Source: Sporolactobacillus mangiferae (GTDB lineage Bacteria > Bacillota > Bacilli > Bacillales > Sporolactobacillaceae). From it: a stretch of 64,000 nucleotides of DNA. The notes beneath the pieces were generated by a model. The model saw only the letters and a program-made list of their open reading frames with translations. It searched no databases and was not told the origin of the DNA. Position numbers and translations under genes: made by a program. The stretch lies in NCBI RefSeq assembly GCF_023336505.1, contig NZ_JAMAST010000005.1:1-64000 (forward strand), read 5' to 3'. This document shows, piece after piece, positions 25,007-34,001 of the stretch (its first letter is position 1; each line of letters begins with the position of its first letter).

Positions 25007-26854
25007 ATGACGTATCATTATTTTTTTAAAGAAGTTAAAACGAATGAAGTGCCCGTCCTCGTTCTTTTTCATGGGACGGGTGGTGATGAACATGATCTGG
25101 TTCCACTTGCAGAGGCAATGGCTCCAGAGGCCGCCATCCTCAGTTTACGGGGAAATCGGAAAGAGAACGGTATGAATCGTTTCTTCAATCGTTACCCAGA
25201 TGGACGGATCGATGTAGATGATCTGACTCGGGAAACTGAAACGCTGGATCAATTTTTAACCGCATTCAGGGAAGAAAACAAGATGACTGACCGAACAATG
25301 ATTGCACTGGGTTACTCGAACGGTGCCAATCTGATTGTCAGTTCATTCCATCTTCACCATCCAGTGTTTGACGGTGCCATCTTATTCCATGGAATGGATT
25401 ACCGATCCGATGAACCATTGGCGGATCTGTCAGGAATCCCTGTTTTTACAGCATCAGGAGAAAATGATCCGTTTGTGCCGCAAGATGTGGCAAAAACGAT
25501 GATTGAGCGATTCAAGACAGTCGGAGCGAAAGTGACCGATCACTGGTCGAGTACCGGACATCAATTGGCTGAAGAGGAATTTTATGCGGCGCGGGAATGG
25601 TATCAGTCACTGGCCGGAGAAACGGACGCGTTGAAGCATCTGCTTCGCTCGATCAACAGTCTTGCCCGGCTGTCACGAGAACGAGCGCTTACAAAAGATG
25701 AACTGGAAATGCAGCGGGAATTGCGGGCGCGGTATCTGAAGATTTTTCGTGAAGGTTTCAGGCAGCATCTCCTTAATGTGAAGTTCTATGATCATAAAGG
25801 AAACGAAATAACCCCTGATAAAGTCAAAACCATTCAAAACGGTCAGGATCAGTTAAGGGATCAGAAACGGATTGCAAAGCTATCGAATCTAAAGGAGGAC
25901 GAATCCACGAGAAATTTACTAGGCCTGCATCATATATCCATGGTCACCAGCGATGCGAAGAAAAATATTGCTTTCTATACTCAGGTGCTCGGTATGCGGT
26001 TAGTCAAAAAAACGGTCAACCAGGATGATCTTTCGGTCTACCATTTTTATTACGCGGATACGAAGGGGACGCCGGGGACCACTTTGACTTTCTTTGATTT
26101 TCCCAATACATCGGCAACCAGAAAGGGAACCAATTCCATCTCCCGTGTCTCACTTCGCGTGCCAAGCGATCAGTCTCTTGAATTCTGGAGCCATCGTTTT
26201 GTTGAACTGGATGTCACGCATCATGAGATTACTTCTTTGTTCGGGCATAAAGTGCTGGAGTTTGAGGATTTCGACGGCACGCCGCTGCGGCTTGTTTCAG
26301 ATGAAAAAGACAAAGGCGTTGCAGGAGGCATACCATGGACCGGCGGGACGGTACCGGTGGAACATGCCATTCTCGGGCTCGGTCCGGTCACGCTAACAGT
26401 ATCTCGGCCTGAGCTGGTGCGTGCTTTTCTGGAAAAGGTACTTCACCTCAGAGAAACAGCAAGGGAAAATGACAAAATCCTGTTTGAAACGGGTGAAGGC
26501 GGTCACGGTGCACAGGTTATTCTACAGGAAGACAGCGTGCATGCACCGGAATTGCCGGGTTACGGAAGTGTGCATCATCTTGCATTCCGCGTGGTGGATC
26601 GGACTGCACTCGATGAATGGATCAGAGTCATTGAACAGACCGGTCTGCCGAACTCCGGCGCCGTCGATCGATTCTATTTTCAGTCCCTGTATGTACGTGA
26701 ATATAACGGAATTCTCTTTGAATTTGCAACGGATGGTCCGGGATTCGCTACGGATGAAGATGAAGACAAGCTTGGCGAACGGCTGGCACTGCCATCTTTT
26801 CTGGAAGGCAGACGTGCGCTCATTGAAAAACAGCTGAAGCCGCTTGATGACTGA
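25007..26854 (+). CDS. MhqD-DUF896-MhqO triple fusion (hydrolase / YnzC-like / ring-cleavage dioxygenase)
   Basis: 615 residues from ATG 25007 with a G-rich ribosome site. Residues 1-205 are an MhqD-like alpha/beta hydrolase (HGTGGDEHD; Ser104 in GYSNG; Asp154 in ENDPFVP; His185 in GHQL). Residues about 209-275 match DUF896/YnzC (INSLARLSRERALTKDELEM, RARYLKIFREGFRQHL, GNEITPDKV). Residues about 302-612 are an MhqO-like double VOC dioxygenase (GLHHISMVTSDAKKNIAFYT, VEHAILGLG, VHHLAFRV). In B. subtilis mhqO and mhqD are separate genes of an MhqR-controlled quinone-resistance operon; here they are one chain, in the order D then O, with a small helical domain as linker. No frameshift is involved. 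Function: detoxification of quinones/aromatics, probably in the cytosol. Confidence 0.85.
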   Translation: MTYHYFFKEVKTNEVPVLVLFHGTGGDEHDLVPLAEAMAPEAAILSLRGNRKENGMNRFFNRYPDGRIDVDDLTRETETLDQFLTAFREENKMTDRTMIALGYSNGANLIVSSFHLHHPVFDGAILFHGMDYRSDEPLADLSGIPVFTASGENDPFVPQDVAKTMIERFKTVGAKVTDHWSSTGHQLAEEEFYAAREWYQSLAGETDALKHLLRSINSLARLSRERALTKDELEMQRELRARYLKIFREGFRQHLLNVKFYDHKGNEITPDKVKTIQNGQDQLRDQKRIAKLSNLKEDESTRNLLGLHHISMVTSDAKKNIAFYTQVLGMRLVKKTVNQDDLSVYHFYYADTKGTPGTTLTFFDFPNTSATRKGTNSISRVSLRVPSDQSLEFWSHRFVELDVTHHEITSLFGHKVLEFEDFDGTPLRLVSDEKDKGVAGGIPWTGGTVPVEHAILGLGPVTLTVSRPELVRAFLEKVLHLRETARENDKILFETGEGGHGAQVILQEDSVHAPELPGYGSVHHLAFRVVDRTALDEWIRVIEQTGLPNSGAVDRFYFQSLYVREYNGILFEFATDGPGFATDEDEDKLGERLALPSFLEGRRALIEKQLKPLDD

Positions 26855-26870
26855 CATATTCTGATTTAAT

Positions 26871-26920
26871 TTGACATCTTGATATACCTGTCCGATAATA
26901 TCTCTATCTCGAAATAATTA
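26871..26920 (+). promoter_or_regulatory. Promoter and half-operator of the mhqR-like gene
   Basis: TTGACA (26871-26876), 17 bp, GATAAT (26894-26899). TATCTCGAAATAATTAG follows at about 26905-26921: a good left half and a decayed right half of the palindrome found before the fusion gene, consistent with weak autoregulation. Confidence 0.7.
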
Positions 26921-26936
26921 GTTAGGGTGAACGAAG

Positions 26937-27404
26937 ATGGCGAAAGAAGGGCAGCAACAACCGATTGACGAAAGGGAGATCTCTTTGAAACTTCTTATCG
27001 TTCTGATGCGTGCAGCACAGTCTGTTCGAAAAGGCATTGAAGCGGATATCAGGCATCATGGACTAAATCTGACTGCGTTCTCTGTTCTTGAACTGCTCTA
27101 TCACAAAGGAGATCAGCCGATTCAGCAGATCAGCGGTAAAATTCTGATTGCCAGCAGCAGCACCACTTATGTTGTTGATCAGTTACAAAAGAAACGGCTG
27201 ATCATAAGGAAACCATGTCCGGGAGACCGTCGGGTGACATTCGCATCATTAACGGATGAAGGCCGTTCATTGATGGAGCGTATTTTTCCAAAACACAGAG
27301 AGGCTGTGCATGCATTGCTTGGCGGGCTGCCTGCGGAGGAGAAAAAGACGTTGATTGACATGCTGAAGAAACTTGGGCTTTTCGCGGCGGATCAATTGGG
27401 CTGA
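26937..27404 (+). CDS. mhqR: MarR-family repressor, MhqR-like
   Basis: 155 residues. MarR winged helix: TAFSVLELLYHKGDQPIQQI, ISGKILIASSSTTYVVDQLQ, and the wing CPGDRRVTFASLTDEGRSLM. Adjacent to a gene fused from mhqD and mhqO parts and to two operators of the MhqR type, so the MhqR assignment is well supported by context. It should dissociate from DNA in response to quinones or catechol-type compounds. Confidence 0.85.
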   Translation: MAKEGQQQPIDEREISLKLLIVLMRAAQSVRKGIEADIRHHGLNLTAFSVLELLYHKGDQPIQQISGKILIASSSTTYVVDQLQKKRLIIRKPCPGDRRVTFASLTDEGRSLMERIFPKHREAVHALLGGLPAEEKKTLIDMLKKLGLFAADQLG

Positions 27405-27772
27405 CAGTGCGCAATGCAGCTGTGTGGCGTGTCGGTTCAACATCTCGAATTCGTAATAAATAGCGTATAAGTTCCAAATCCAGGAGATATCGATTCAAAC
27501 GCATTCAGTGGAAAGCAAGGAATGATCAGTTGAATAGGGCGTAAAACAGGCATCCGTTTTGAAGCATTTTCTCAAAAATGGATGCCTGTTAACGTACGAG
27601 GATGAATGGAAAATCCAGTATGGTGCGAAAATCATCGAACATCAATGATTTTCATTGAAATATGACATACTGTTGTCTTATTAACTGAATTATAATAGAA
27701 ACAGGCTTTCAGGAAGCAGAGCGCATGATCGCATGCTCCTGATACCGAAATTAAAATGATAAAGGAGCCATT
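27405..27772. other. Intergenic region with orphan operator-like site and a hairpin
   Basis: ATCTCGAATTCGTAAT at 27442-27457 shares the core of the MhqR palindrome but is not followed by a gene of that pathway. Further on, ACAGGCATCC (27546-27555) pairs with GGATGCCTGT (27580-27589), a strong hairpin without a T-run, perhaps a terminator relic. The promoter of the next gene is not clear. No gene is seen. Confidence 0.5.
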
Positions 27773-28351
27773 ATGGAATCTTCGTGCTCATGGGCAAGTC
27801 TGAACGAATGCATGCGTCTCTATCATGATACAGAATGGTGCAGACCTTCGCATGATGACCGCTATCTGTTCGAAATGCTTGTTCTGGAAGGTGCGCAGGC
27901 CGGGCTGTCCTGGTCAATCGTGCTGAATAAAAGAGAAGCATACAGAGAAGCGTTCAATCAGTTTGATATTTCTTATTGCGCGCAGCTAAGTGATTCTGAT
28001 CTCGAACGGATAAAAACCGATTCAGGAATTATTAAAAACATGCTGAAAATCAGGTCTGTACGGAGTAATGCTTCTGCAGTACTTGCCGTTCAGCGCGCGT
28101 TCGGCAGTTTTTCCAATTATTTATGGAGTTTTGTCGATCATCGACCGATCATTTCACATTGGACAGATGAGCGTGAAGTTCCTGCCGAGAGTGAACTGTC
28201 GCGGAAGCTAAGCAAAGATTTAAAAAAGAGAGGCTTTAAATTCGTCGGGCCGGTAATTGTCTACTCGTATTTGCAGGCGATTGGTATTGTCGATGACCAT
28301 AAGATAAGCTGTCCGTTCCATACGAGAAACAGATCAGAGAAGAACAGGTGA
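27773..28351 (+). CDS. tag: DNA-3-methyladenine glycosylase I
   Basis: 192 residues of the Tag family: YHDTEWCRPSHDDRYLFEML, LEGAQAGLSWSIVLNKREAY, and C-terminal DDHKISCPFH that with the N-terminal Cys and His forms the zinc site. It excises 3-methyladenine from alkylated DNA. One conserved Gly after DTEW is Cys here. It lies at the head of a short run of three genes. Confidence 0.92.
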   Translation: MESSCSWASLNECMRLYHDTEWCRPSHDDRYLFEMLVLEGAQAGLSWSIVLNKREAYREAFNQFDISYCAQLSDSDLERIKTDSGIIKNMLKIRSVRSNASAVLAVQRAFGSFSNYLWSFVDHRPIISHWTDEREVPAESELSRKLSKDLKKRGFKFVGPVIVYSYLQAIGIVDDHKISCPFHTRNRSEKNR

Positions 28352-28357
28352 CATGCT

Positions 28358-28735
28358 GTGCCAATGAACAGACTGTTTGGCATTGTCTATTGTTTACTGG
28401 AAAAAAGAAAGGTTACAGCCCGTGAGCTGGCTGACCATTTTGAACGGAAAATCCCGGAGAAAATCTGGGATCATCTGGATTGGGCAGAGGTACAGAAAGT
28501 TACGTTAAAGATTAAATTTGATCAGTCGGTTGCTTTCAGGGTTTTTGATGAGTTCGATCCGGACTGCATTCGGGAAGATAAAGACGGATATTTTACAGTC
28601 GAAACCACTTATCCTGAAAATGAATGGGTGTACAGCTATCTTTTGTCGTTCGGCAGCCATGCCGAAGTCATGGAACCCAGCTACGTTCGTGCGCGCATGA
28701 AGAAAAAATTCGCTGAGGGTCTGGCCCTATACTAA
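28358..28735 (+). CDS. Internally deleted YafY/WYL-type regulator
   Basis: 125 residues from GTG 28358. The first ~25 residues (NRLFGIVYCLLEKRKVTARE, LADHFE) are the HTH of YafY/YobV-like WYL regulators; the chain then jumps directly into the C-terminal region (VQKVTLKIKFDQSVAFRVFD, ENEWVYSYLLSFGSHAEVME) of the same family. Full-length members have about 300 residues, so the wing, linker and most of the WYL domain are missing in frame. It is either a pseudogene kept in frame or a minimal derivative. Confidence 0.7.
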   Translation: MPMNRLFGIVYCLLEKRKVTARELADHFERKIPEKIWDHLDWAEVQKVTLKIKFDQSVAFRVFDEFDPDCIREDKDGYFTVETTYPENEWVYSYLLSFGSHAEVMEPSYVRARMKKKFAEGLALY

Positions 28736-28754
28736 GATAGATAAGGAGAAAATA

Positions 28755-29369
28755 ATGGATAAACTGGATTATAAAAAAGTGTTCAAAGACTTGTATCTTC
28801 CCAAACAGAAGCCGGTGATCGTGGACATTCCGTCCATGAACTTTGTGATGATTGAGGGAAGCGGCGATCCGAATGGTACGTTGTTTGCTCAGGCAACAGC
28901 CGCGCTGTACAGTCTTAGTTATGCGGTGAAAATGTCCTATAAAAACCATACGGTTCCAGATGGCTATTATGATTATGTCGTTTTTCCGCTTGAAGGTGTA
29001 TGGGATCTTCTGGATCGCGCATTGCCGCCAACTGTGAAGAGTAATTATAAATATACACTAATGATCCGTCAGCCTGACTTTCTTACCGAGTCTCTTTTTA
29101 AACATTTCCTGTCAGAGGTCAAGAAGAAGAAACCCAATCCTCTTTTGGACAAATTAAGTTTTTCATCGTTTGAAGAAGGGCGTTGCTGCCAGATGCTTCA
29201 TGTTGGGAGCTATGATGACGAACCGGCAAGCTTTGCGCATATGGAAGCTTTTTGCACAGAACAGGAGTACAAGCGACTGTCCAGAAAGCATCGCGAGATT
29301 TATCTTTCCGATCCGAGAAGGGTGGTTCCTGAGAAACGGAGAACGGTGCTTCGATTTCAGGTGAAATGA
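28755..29369 (+). CDS. GyrI-like small-molecule-binding domain protein
   Basis: 204 residues starting ATG 28755 (AAGGAGA upstream). The pattern IPSMNFVMIEGSGDPNGTLF, DYVVFPLEGVWDL and the C-terminal LHVGSYDDEPASFAHMEAFC matches stand-alone GyrI-like (SRPBCC-unrelated, Rob/BmrR-effector) domains. Such proteins bind or hydrolyse cytotoxic compounds. It is encoded just after the truncated WYL gene, with which such domains often cluster. Confidence 0.75.
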   Translation: MDKLDYKKVFKDLYLPKQKPVIVDIPSMNFVMIEGSGDPNGTLFAQATAALYSLSYAVKMSYKNHTVPDGYYDYVVFPLEGVWDLLDRALPPTVKSNYKYTLMIRQPDFLTESLFKHFLSEVKKKKPNPLLDKLSFSSFEEGRCCQMLHVGSYDDEPASFAHMEAFCTEQEYKRLSRKHREIYLSDPRRVVPEKRRTVLRFQVK

Positions 29370-29519
29370 ACACGTGCAAAAAGTTTTGACGGTCCGAAGC
29401 AAGTATATGTTTTAAGGATACAGTATGAGTACGCTGGCGCCCTTGCCAGAGACTTGGTGAAGTCAAGTTTGCAAGCAGATCTATGTTTTGTTTTGCAAGT
29501 AACAACGATTTGCAAAGGC

Positions 29520-29553
29520 AACCCAGATGCGAAAAGCTGCCGCATCTGGGTTT
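29520..29553. terminator. Bidirectional terminator
   Basis: AACCCAGATGCG (29520-29531) pairs with CGCATCTGGGTT (29541-29552). It separates two converging transcription units. Confidence 0.8.
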
Positions 29554-30142
29554 AGCTGCGCGTTGACTGCTCAATCGGTTTTGCCGGTATCGGTCTGGGC
29601 TCACGTATGGCGATTCGGAATGCCAGAGCCAGAACGGCAGTGGCTGCTGTCACAATGTAAATCGTCAGCATGAGTGGCTGATGTGTATCCGGCCCGAGCA
29701 GAATGCCGTGGAGGAAAGCGGCGGCAAACGCCGGGAAGGCAAGAAAGTGAATGGCCTTCCATGTCTTTCGCCCGAGCGCCTTCATGTAATCCGAAGTGAC
29801 GATCAGCAGGATGAACGTATCCAGTGCCAGAACACCGATTCCGATTAACAGTGGATGCGTACTGGATGTGAACGGAATCAGGACATTCCAGATGGAGAAA
29901 GATTCATAAGTACTGAATACGAGTACCAGACCGTGAATCATGCCAAGCAGTATGCCGAACCAGCCGGCAGATTGATGAATGAGATTTATGCGGGCACGGG
30001 TGCTCGCTTTCATAAATGAGTAGTGGGCGCTCATCCCTGTGATGACTGAAGCAAAAAGCAATAAATAGGAAGTGATGCCGGCGGCACGGGATACGTTCCA
30101 GACCGGCATCAGTTCATTGACTGATGCAAGCAATGTGTTCAT
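29552..30142 (-). CDS. Ferric-reductase-like haem membrane protein
   Basis: 196 residues with about six membrane spans. Paired His residues (NLIHQSAGWF, GMIHGLVLV, WKAIHFLAFP, AFLHGILLG) fit the bis-haem four-helix core of the FRD/MsrQ superfamily. It likely carries electrons across the membrane. It overlaps the ApbE gene by 29 bases and follows it in one operon with a small acidic exported protein. Confidence 0.75.
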   Translation of the reverse strand: MNTLLASVNELMPVWNVSRAAGITSYLLLFASVITGMSAHYSFMKASTRARINLIHQSAGWFGILLGMIHGLVLVFSTYESFSIWNVLIPFTSSTHPLLIGIGVLALDTFILLIVTSDYMKALGRKTWKAIHFLAFPAFAAAFLHGILLGPDTHQPLMLTIYIVTAATAVLALAFRIAIREPRPIPAKPIEQSTRS

Positions 30143-31058
30143 TTGTGCTCAATCCCTTCGACACGTAATCATGAAAGGCACCGGCAATGGCTAATGTACC
30201 GTCTGATTTAAGCCCGACCATGCCAAGTTCCGGGTGATTCTCCGCTGCCCACCGCACGCCTTCTTCCCATCCTAAAACAATCAGACATTTGGCATAAACT
30301 TCAGCATGCGTCAGATCTGGCGCAAGCACGCTGACCTGGAGCAGATCCGACTGTGCGCTTTGGTGGGTGCGCGGGTCGAGAATGTGATGATAAGTGCGGC
30401 CTTTTCTATCTTTCCAGCTGCGTCTGACTGTGCTGCTTGTTGCGATGCCTGCCGGACGATTCAGTTCGAAGGAAAACAGACGCTGATTCCAGGATTCAGG
30501 AGCGGAAATGGACACGGTCCATTTTTTTTCAGGCATTCCCCAGACAATGAGATCGCCGCCAGCGGCAATGCCTCCAAAGGCGATCAGTTGTTTTTGCAGT
30601 TGATGAACGGCCTGCTGGGCGGCCCATCCCTTGCCAATACCACCAAGATCCAGCGCTGCCCCGTGCATGGTAATCATTTTCATACGCGGATTAATGGAAG
30701 CGGGCGCAGTGGCTTCAGGTGAGGGATCTGAGCGCTCCGCCGGTTCCCATTCACTGGTGCGTATTTTTTCAAAGCTTCGGTCGTAACCGATGCGGCACAG
30801 GTCGCGGCCAAGATATGGGTTGAACAAACCATCGGTTTCATGATAAAAGTGGTCGGCGCAGGCCACAGCTTCAAATAAAAGCTCACTTGGCAGAAAAGGT
30901 ATGTTTTTGGTTTGATTCAGCTGAGATAGCTCACTGTCCGCTTTGAAGCGGCTGAGTGTGCTTTCCGCATAACAGAACCATTTTTCTGTTTGAAGGCTCT
31001 GCTTCTCGTTTAAATAATAGGTGACAATGTCCGTATTCATCGATCGAAATCGGTACAT
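30114..31058 (-). CDS. apbE: ApbE-family FAD:protein FMN transferase
   Basis: 314 residues. Start ATG 31058 is chosen because AGGAG lies seven bases upstream; an ATG six bases earlier is too close. ApbE features: MNTDIVTYY near the start, the GGIGKGWAAQQAVHQL block, and GIATSSTVRRSWKDRKGRTY plus HHILDPRTHQ around the active site. The enzyme attaches FMN to Thr of extracytoplasmic flavoproteins. No recognisable FMN-acceptor domain is encoded in the window, so the target is unknown; a role in an extracellular electron transfer chain with the neighbouring haem protein is inferred. Confidence 0.88.
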   Translation of the reverse strand: MYRFRSMNTDIVTYYLNEKQSLQTEKWFCYAESTLSRFKADSELSQLNQTKNIPFLPSELLFEAVACADHFYHETDGLFNPYLGRDLCRIGYDRSFEKIRTSEWEPAERSDPSPEATAPASINPRMKMITMHGAALDLGGIGKGWAAQQAVHQLQKQLIAFGGIAAGGDLIVWGMPEKKWTVSISAPESWNQRLFSFELNRPAGIATSSTVRRSWKDRKGRTYHHILDPRTHQSAQSDLLQVSVLAPDLTHAEVYAKCLIVLGWEEGVRWAAENHPELGMVGLKSDGTLAIAGAFHDYVSKGLSTNEHIACISQ

Positions 31059-31090
31059 AGCCATTCTCCTTTCATTTTTTGTGTGAATCA

Positions 31091-31417
31091 TCAGGATGAA
31101 TGTCCGTCTACATTGCTGTCCTGGCTGTTTTGCTCCGAATCCTCCTGTGCTCCGAATCCTCCGTTATTGCTGTTATCCTGCGGTGCTTGATCGCCTGGCG
31201 CCTGATCATCGGAACCATTTTCGTCATCTGAGAAAAACGGGGTACTCGCGTGATCTGAGTTCTGCCCGTTCTGAGCTGACTGGGAACCGCTGTTTGACTG
31301 ATCCGTTGAAGATGCGGCATCTGCCTGGTCAAATTTTTCTGCGAGTCCGATAAAACCGGAAAAAAGAACAACACTTGAAAGCCCGACGATCCATTTGACT
31401 GCTTTGTTTTTTGCCAT
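31091..31417 (-). CDS. Small exported acidic low-complexity protein
   Basis: 108 residues from ATG 31417 (GGAG eight bases upstream). One hydrophobic segment (WIVGLSSVVLFSGFIGLAEK) is followed by a disordered tail rich in Ser, Gln, Asn, Asp and Gly. No family recognised. It is first in the operon with apbE and the haem protein. The tail has no convincing flavinylation motif, though DHAST at mid-tail could be examined. Confidence 0.7.
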   Translation of the reverse strand: MAKNKAVKWIVGLSSVVLFSGFIGLAEKFDQADAASSTDQSNSGSQSAQNGQNSDHASTPFFSDDENGSDDQAPGDQAPQDNSNNGGFGAQEDSEQNSQDSNVDGHSS

Positions 31418-31555
31418 GAAACTCACTCCGTTTGTCCTTTAGAATGATTCAATAATAAGCTGTGTTTATTAAAAAACGCTTAATGTTTTGAACGCGGGTC
31501 AGTGCGGCGGGAATGATATAATGGCTGAAGTAGACTAATATGAGGAGCTTTGTTG

Positions 31556-33988
31556 ATGAAAAATAATCAATTTGCACGGATAACAGCCGATCATCAGACC
31601 GTTATCGAGGAACTGCGGCGTATTCGTTTTCTGGATGATCTGATCGAGGATGAAGCCATGCCGGCAATGGTTTATCGTCTGCTGCTCAGGAAGGCATTTT
31701 TACAGGTCAGAGGTGAGCAGGACTTTTGTGATAAGATGAAAAATTATCTGGCGACTCCGGAGACCGATCTGAACGACTATTTGCACGCAAGCACGCCGAT
31801 AACAGCAGAAGTTTTCTATCTGGTTGCTTTGCAGCTTTGCGGTTTTCTGGCGGAGATTGATTTTGAAATCAGTGATCCACTGGCTGCGATGAAGAAAATA
31901 CAGCTTCCGGCGATTGTCTGCAACGGTGCGTGGAACAAAGATCAGGTTCTGGATGCCTGGTACCTGCTTTTAACGACGCATACGAAGAACGGGCAGACTT
32001 TCCTTGACCAGCTGACGAATCAAGGCTATTTTGTTCCGTTTTACAGCCTGGATGTACATGAAAAACCGCTTTTTTTCAATGGAAAAGCCCAGGCCGTGTT
32101 TGATACTTCGGAGCTGATTCGTGAAGTTGTCTATGTGGAGGCCGCGGTCGATTCAGATCATGATGGAAAACGAGATTTGCTGAAAGTGGAATTTATTCGT
32201 CCGGCGGATACTGAGCGCGGACTGAAGGTGCCTGCCCTGTTCACCGCCAGTCCCTATAGTCAGGATACGAATGACGAAGCGGGAGCCAAAGCGATGCACA
32301 ATGTCCATGTTCCGCTGACTGAGAAACAGCCGAATGAGCTTAAATACGAGGATATTGCATATAAACACGAGGAACGGGCGCTTCCGGATCCCAGTCCGGT
32401 GTCTGGTAAAAGCAAATATGCAACGGAAACATTCCATCGCGAGTTTTCTTACACATTGAATGATTACTTTCTGGCACGTGGTTTTGCGGCCGTTTATGCG
32501 TCTGGTATCGGCACCCTGGACTCTGATGGTATCCAAACCTGCGGCGATCCGCAGCAGACGGCGGCTACGGTTGCCGTTATTGAGTGGCTGAATGGCAGGC
32601 GGCGCGCGTTCACCAACCGCACAGATCATATCGCGATCCCGGCATGGTGGTGCAATGGCAATGTAGCAATGACCGGACGTTCATATCTTGGTACGCTGGC
32701 AAACGCTGCGGCGACAACCGGGGTTGATGGCTTAAAGACGATCATATCGGAAGCCGCCATTTCTTCATGGTACGATTATTACCGCTGCGGCGGATTGATG
32801 GTTGCACCTGGCGGGTTTCCAGGAGAAGACGCGGATGTTCTGGCTATTGAGACATTGAGCAGAATGAAGGCACCTGCCGACTATCAGCTTCGGGTTAAAG
32901 CTTTTTTTGATGAACAAATGAAACAAATGCAGCGGGATATGGACCGTGAATCGGGGAATTACAATACGTTCTGGGATGCGCGCAACTATTTGAAAGATGT
33001 ACCGAACATCAAGTGCGACGTGCTGATGGTCCACGGCCTGAATGACTGGAACGTTAAGCCGGGCCAGGCTGCGCAGCTGTGGCAGGCGCTGCGCAGTGTG
33101 CCGGTAACGAAGAAAATAATTCTGCATCAGGGACGGCATATCTATATCAATGCTTTTCGTTCGATCGATTACACGGATATGATCAACCTGTGGATCAGCC
33201 ATGAGCTTTACGGTGTGTCAAATGGAGCGAAAACATTATTGCCGAATGTCATTGTGCAGGATAATATCACACCGGAAACGTGGACCGCATGTGAAGATTG
33301 GGAAAACCCGGATACGCCGAAGACCATTTACTATTTAACCCCGCAAAGACTTGTTGCAGCACCGGGAGATAGTGGCGTGCTGTCTTTTAAAGACAGTCTC
33401 GTGGAGGCGGCTTTTAATAAGTATTGTGCGCATCCCGATCAATGGGCGTGCGACATTTTGAATGAAGAGGCACATACGCTAAGCGATAATCGACTGATTT
33501 TTAAAATCGATTCGGCATCCGAAGATCGAATTATTGACGGTCGGGTTCGCGTGCGCCTGAAGGCAGCTTCCAATCGGCCGTTTGGCATGCTCAGTATTCA
33601 GCTCGTTGATTACGGAGAGGCCAGACGATTGAATCCGGTACCGACACGGTTTGAGATGAGGGGCATCGATTTAGGTTATCATTGGCGCGAAGAGCATCTC
33701 AATGAATTGACACGCGCCAGGTTTGCTACACCATTCAAGATGATAACCAAGGGTCATATCAACATGCAGAATCGCGAAAATACATGGAAAGTCAATGAAT
33801 TAACGCCGAATCAATTCTACCCGATTACGATTGAGCTTGAGCCAACCTTTCATCGGCTGGCTGCCGGCCATCAACTGGGTCTTGTCGTTTATGCAACCGA
33901 TTTTGAGATGACTGTACGCGGGAATCAGGATTTGCATTATTCCATTGATTTAAGCGGCAGCCATCTGACTGTCCCATTTCGCTCATGA
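31556..33988 (+). CDS. pepX: Xaa-Pro dipeptidyl-peptidase PepX
   Basis: 810 residues from ATG 31556 (GAGGAG eight bases upstream). S15 peptidase with PepX N-terminal helical domain, catalytic Ser in GRSYLGTLANAAATTG, Asp in HGLNDWNVK, His in LHQGRHIYIN, and a C-terminal jelly-roll domain. It removes Xaa-Pro dipeptides in the cytosol, typical of lactic acid bacteria growing on proline-rich peptides. The length equals lactobacillal PepX. Confidence 0.95.
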   Translation: MKNNQFARITADHQTVIEELRRIRFLDDLIEDEAMPAMVYRLLLRKAFLQVRGEQDFCDKMKNYLATPETDLNDYLHASTPITAEVFYLVALQLCGFLAEIDFEISDPLAAMKKIQLPAIVCNGAWNKDQVLDAWYLLLTTHTKNGQTFLDQLTNQGYFVPFYSLDVHEKPLFFNGKAQAVFDTSELIREVVYVEAAVDSDHDGKRDLLKVEFIRPADTERGLKVPALFTASPYSQDTNDEAGAKAMHNVHVPLTEKQPNELKYEDIAYKHEERALPDPSPVSGKSKYATETFHREFSYTLNDYFLARGFAAVYASGIGTLDSDGIQTCGDPQQTAATVAVIEWLNGRRRAFTNRTDHIAIPAWWCNGNVAMTGRSYLGTLANAAATTGVDGLKTIISEAAISSWYDYYRCGGLMVAPGGFPGEDADVLAIETLSRMKAPADYQLRVKAFFDEQMKQMQRDMDRESGNYNTFWDARNYLKDVPNIKCDVLMVHGLNDWNVKPGQAAQLWQALRSVPVTKKIILHQGRHIYINAFRSIDYTDMINLWISHELYGVSNGAKTLLPNVIVQDNITPETWTACEDWENPDTPKTIYYLTPQRLVAAPGDSGVLSFKDSLVEAAFNKYCAHPDQWACDILNEEAHTLSDNRLIFKIDSASEDRIIDGRVRVRLKAASNRPFGMLSIQLVDYGEARRLNPVPTRFEMRGIDLGYHWREEHLNELTRARFATPFKMITKGHINMQNRENTWKVNELTPNQFYPITIELEPTFHRLAAGHQLGLVVYATDFEMTVRGNQDLHYSIDLSGSHLTVPFRS

Positions 33989-34001
33989 GGAGGCAGACAC
34001 T

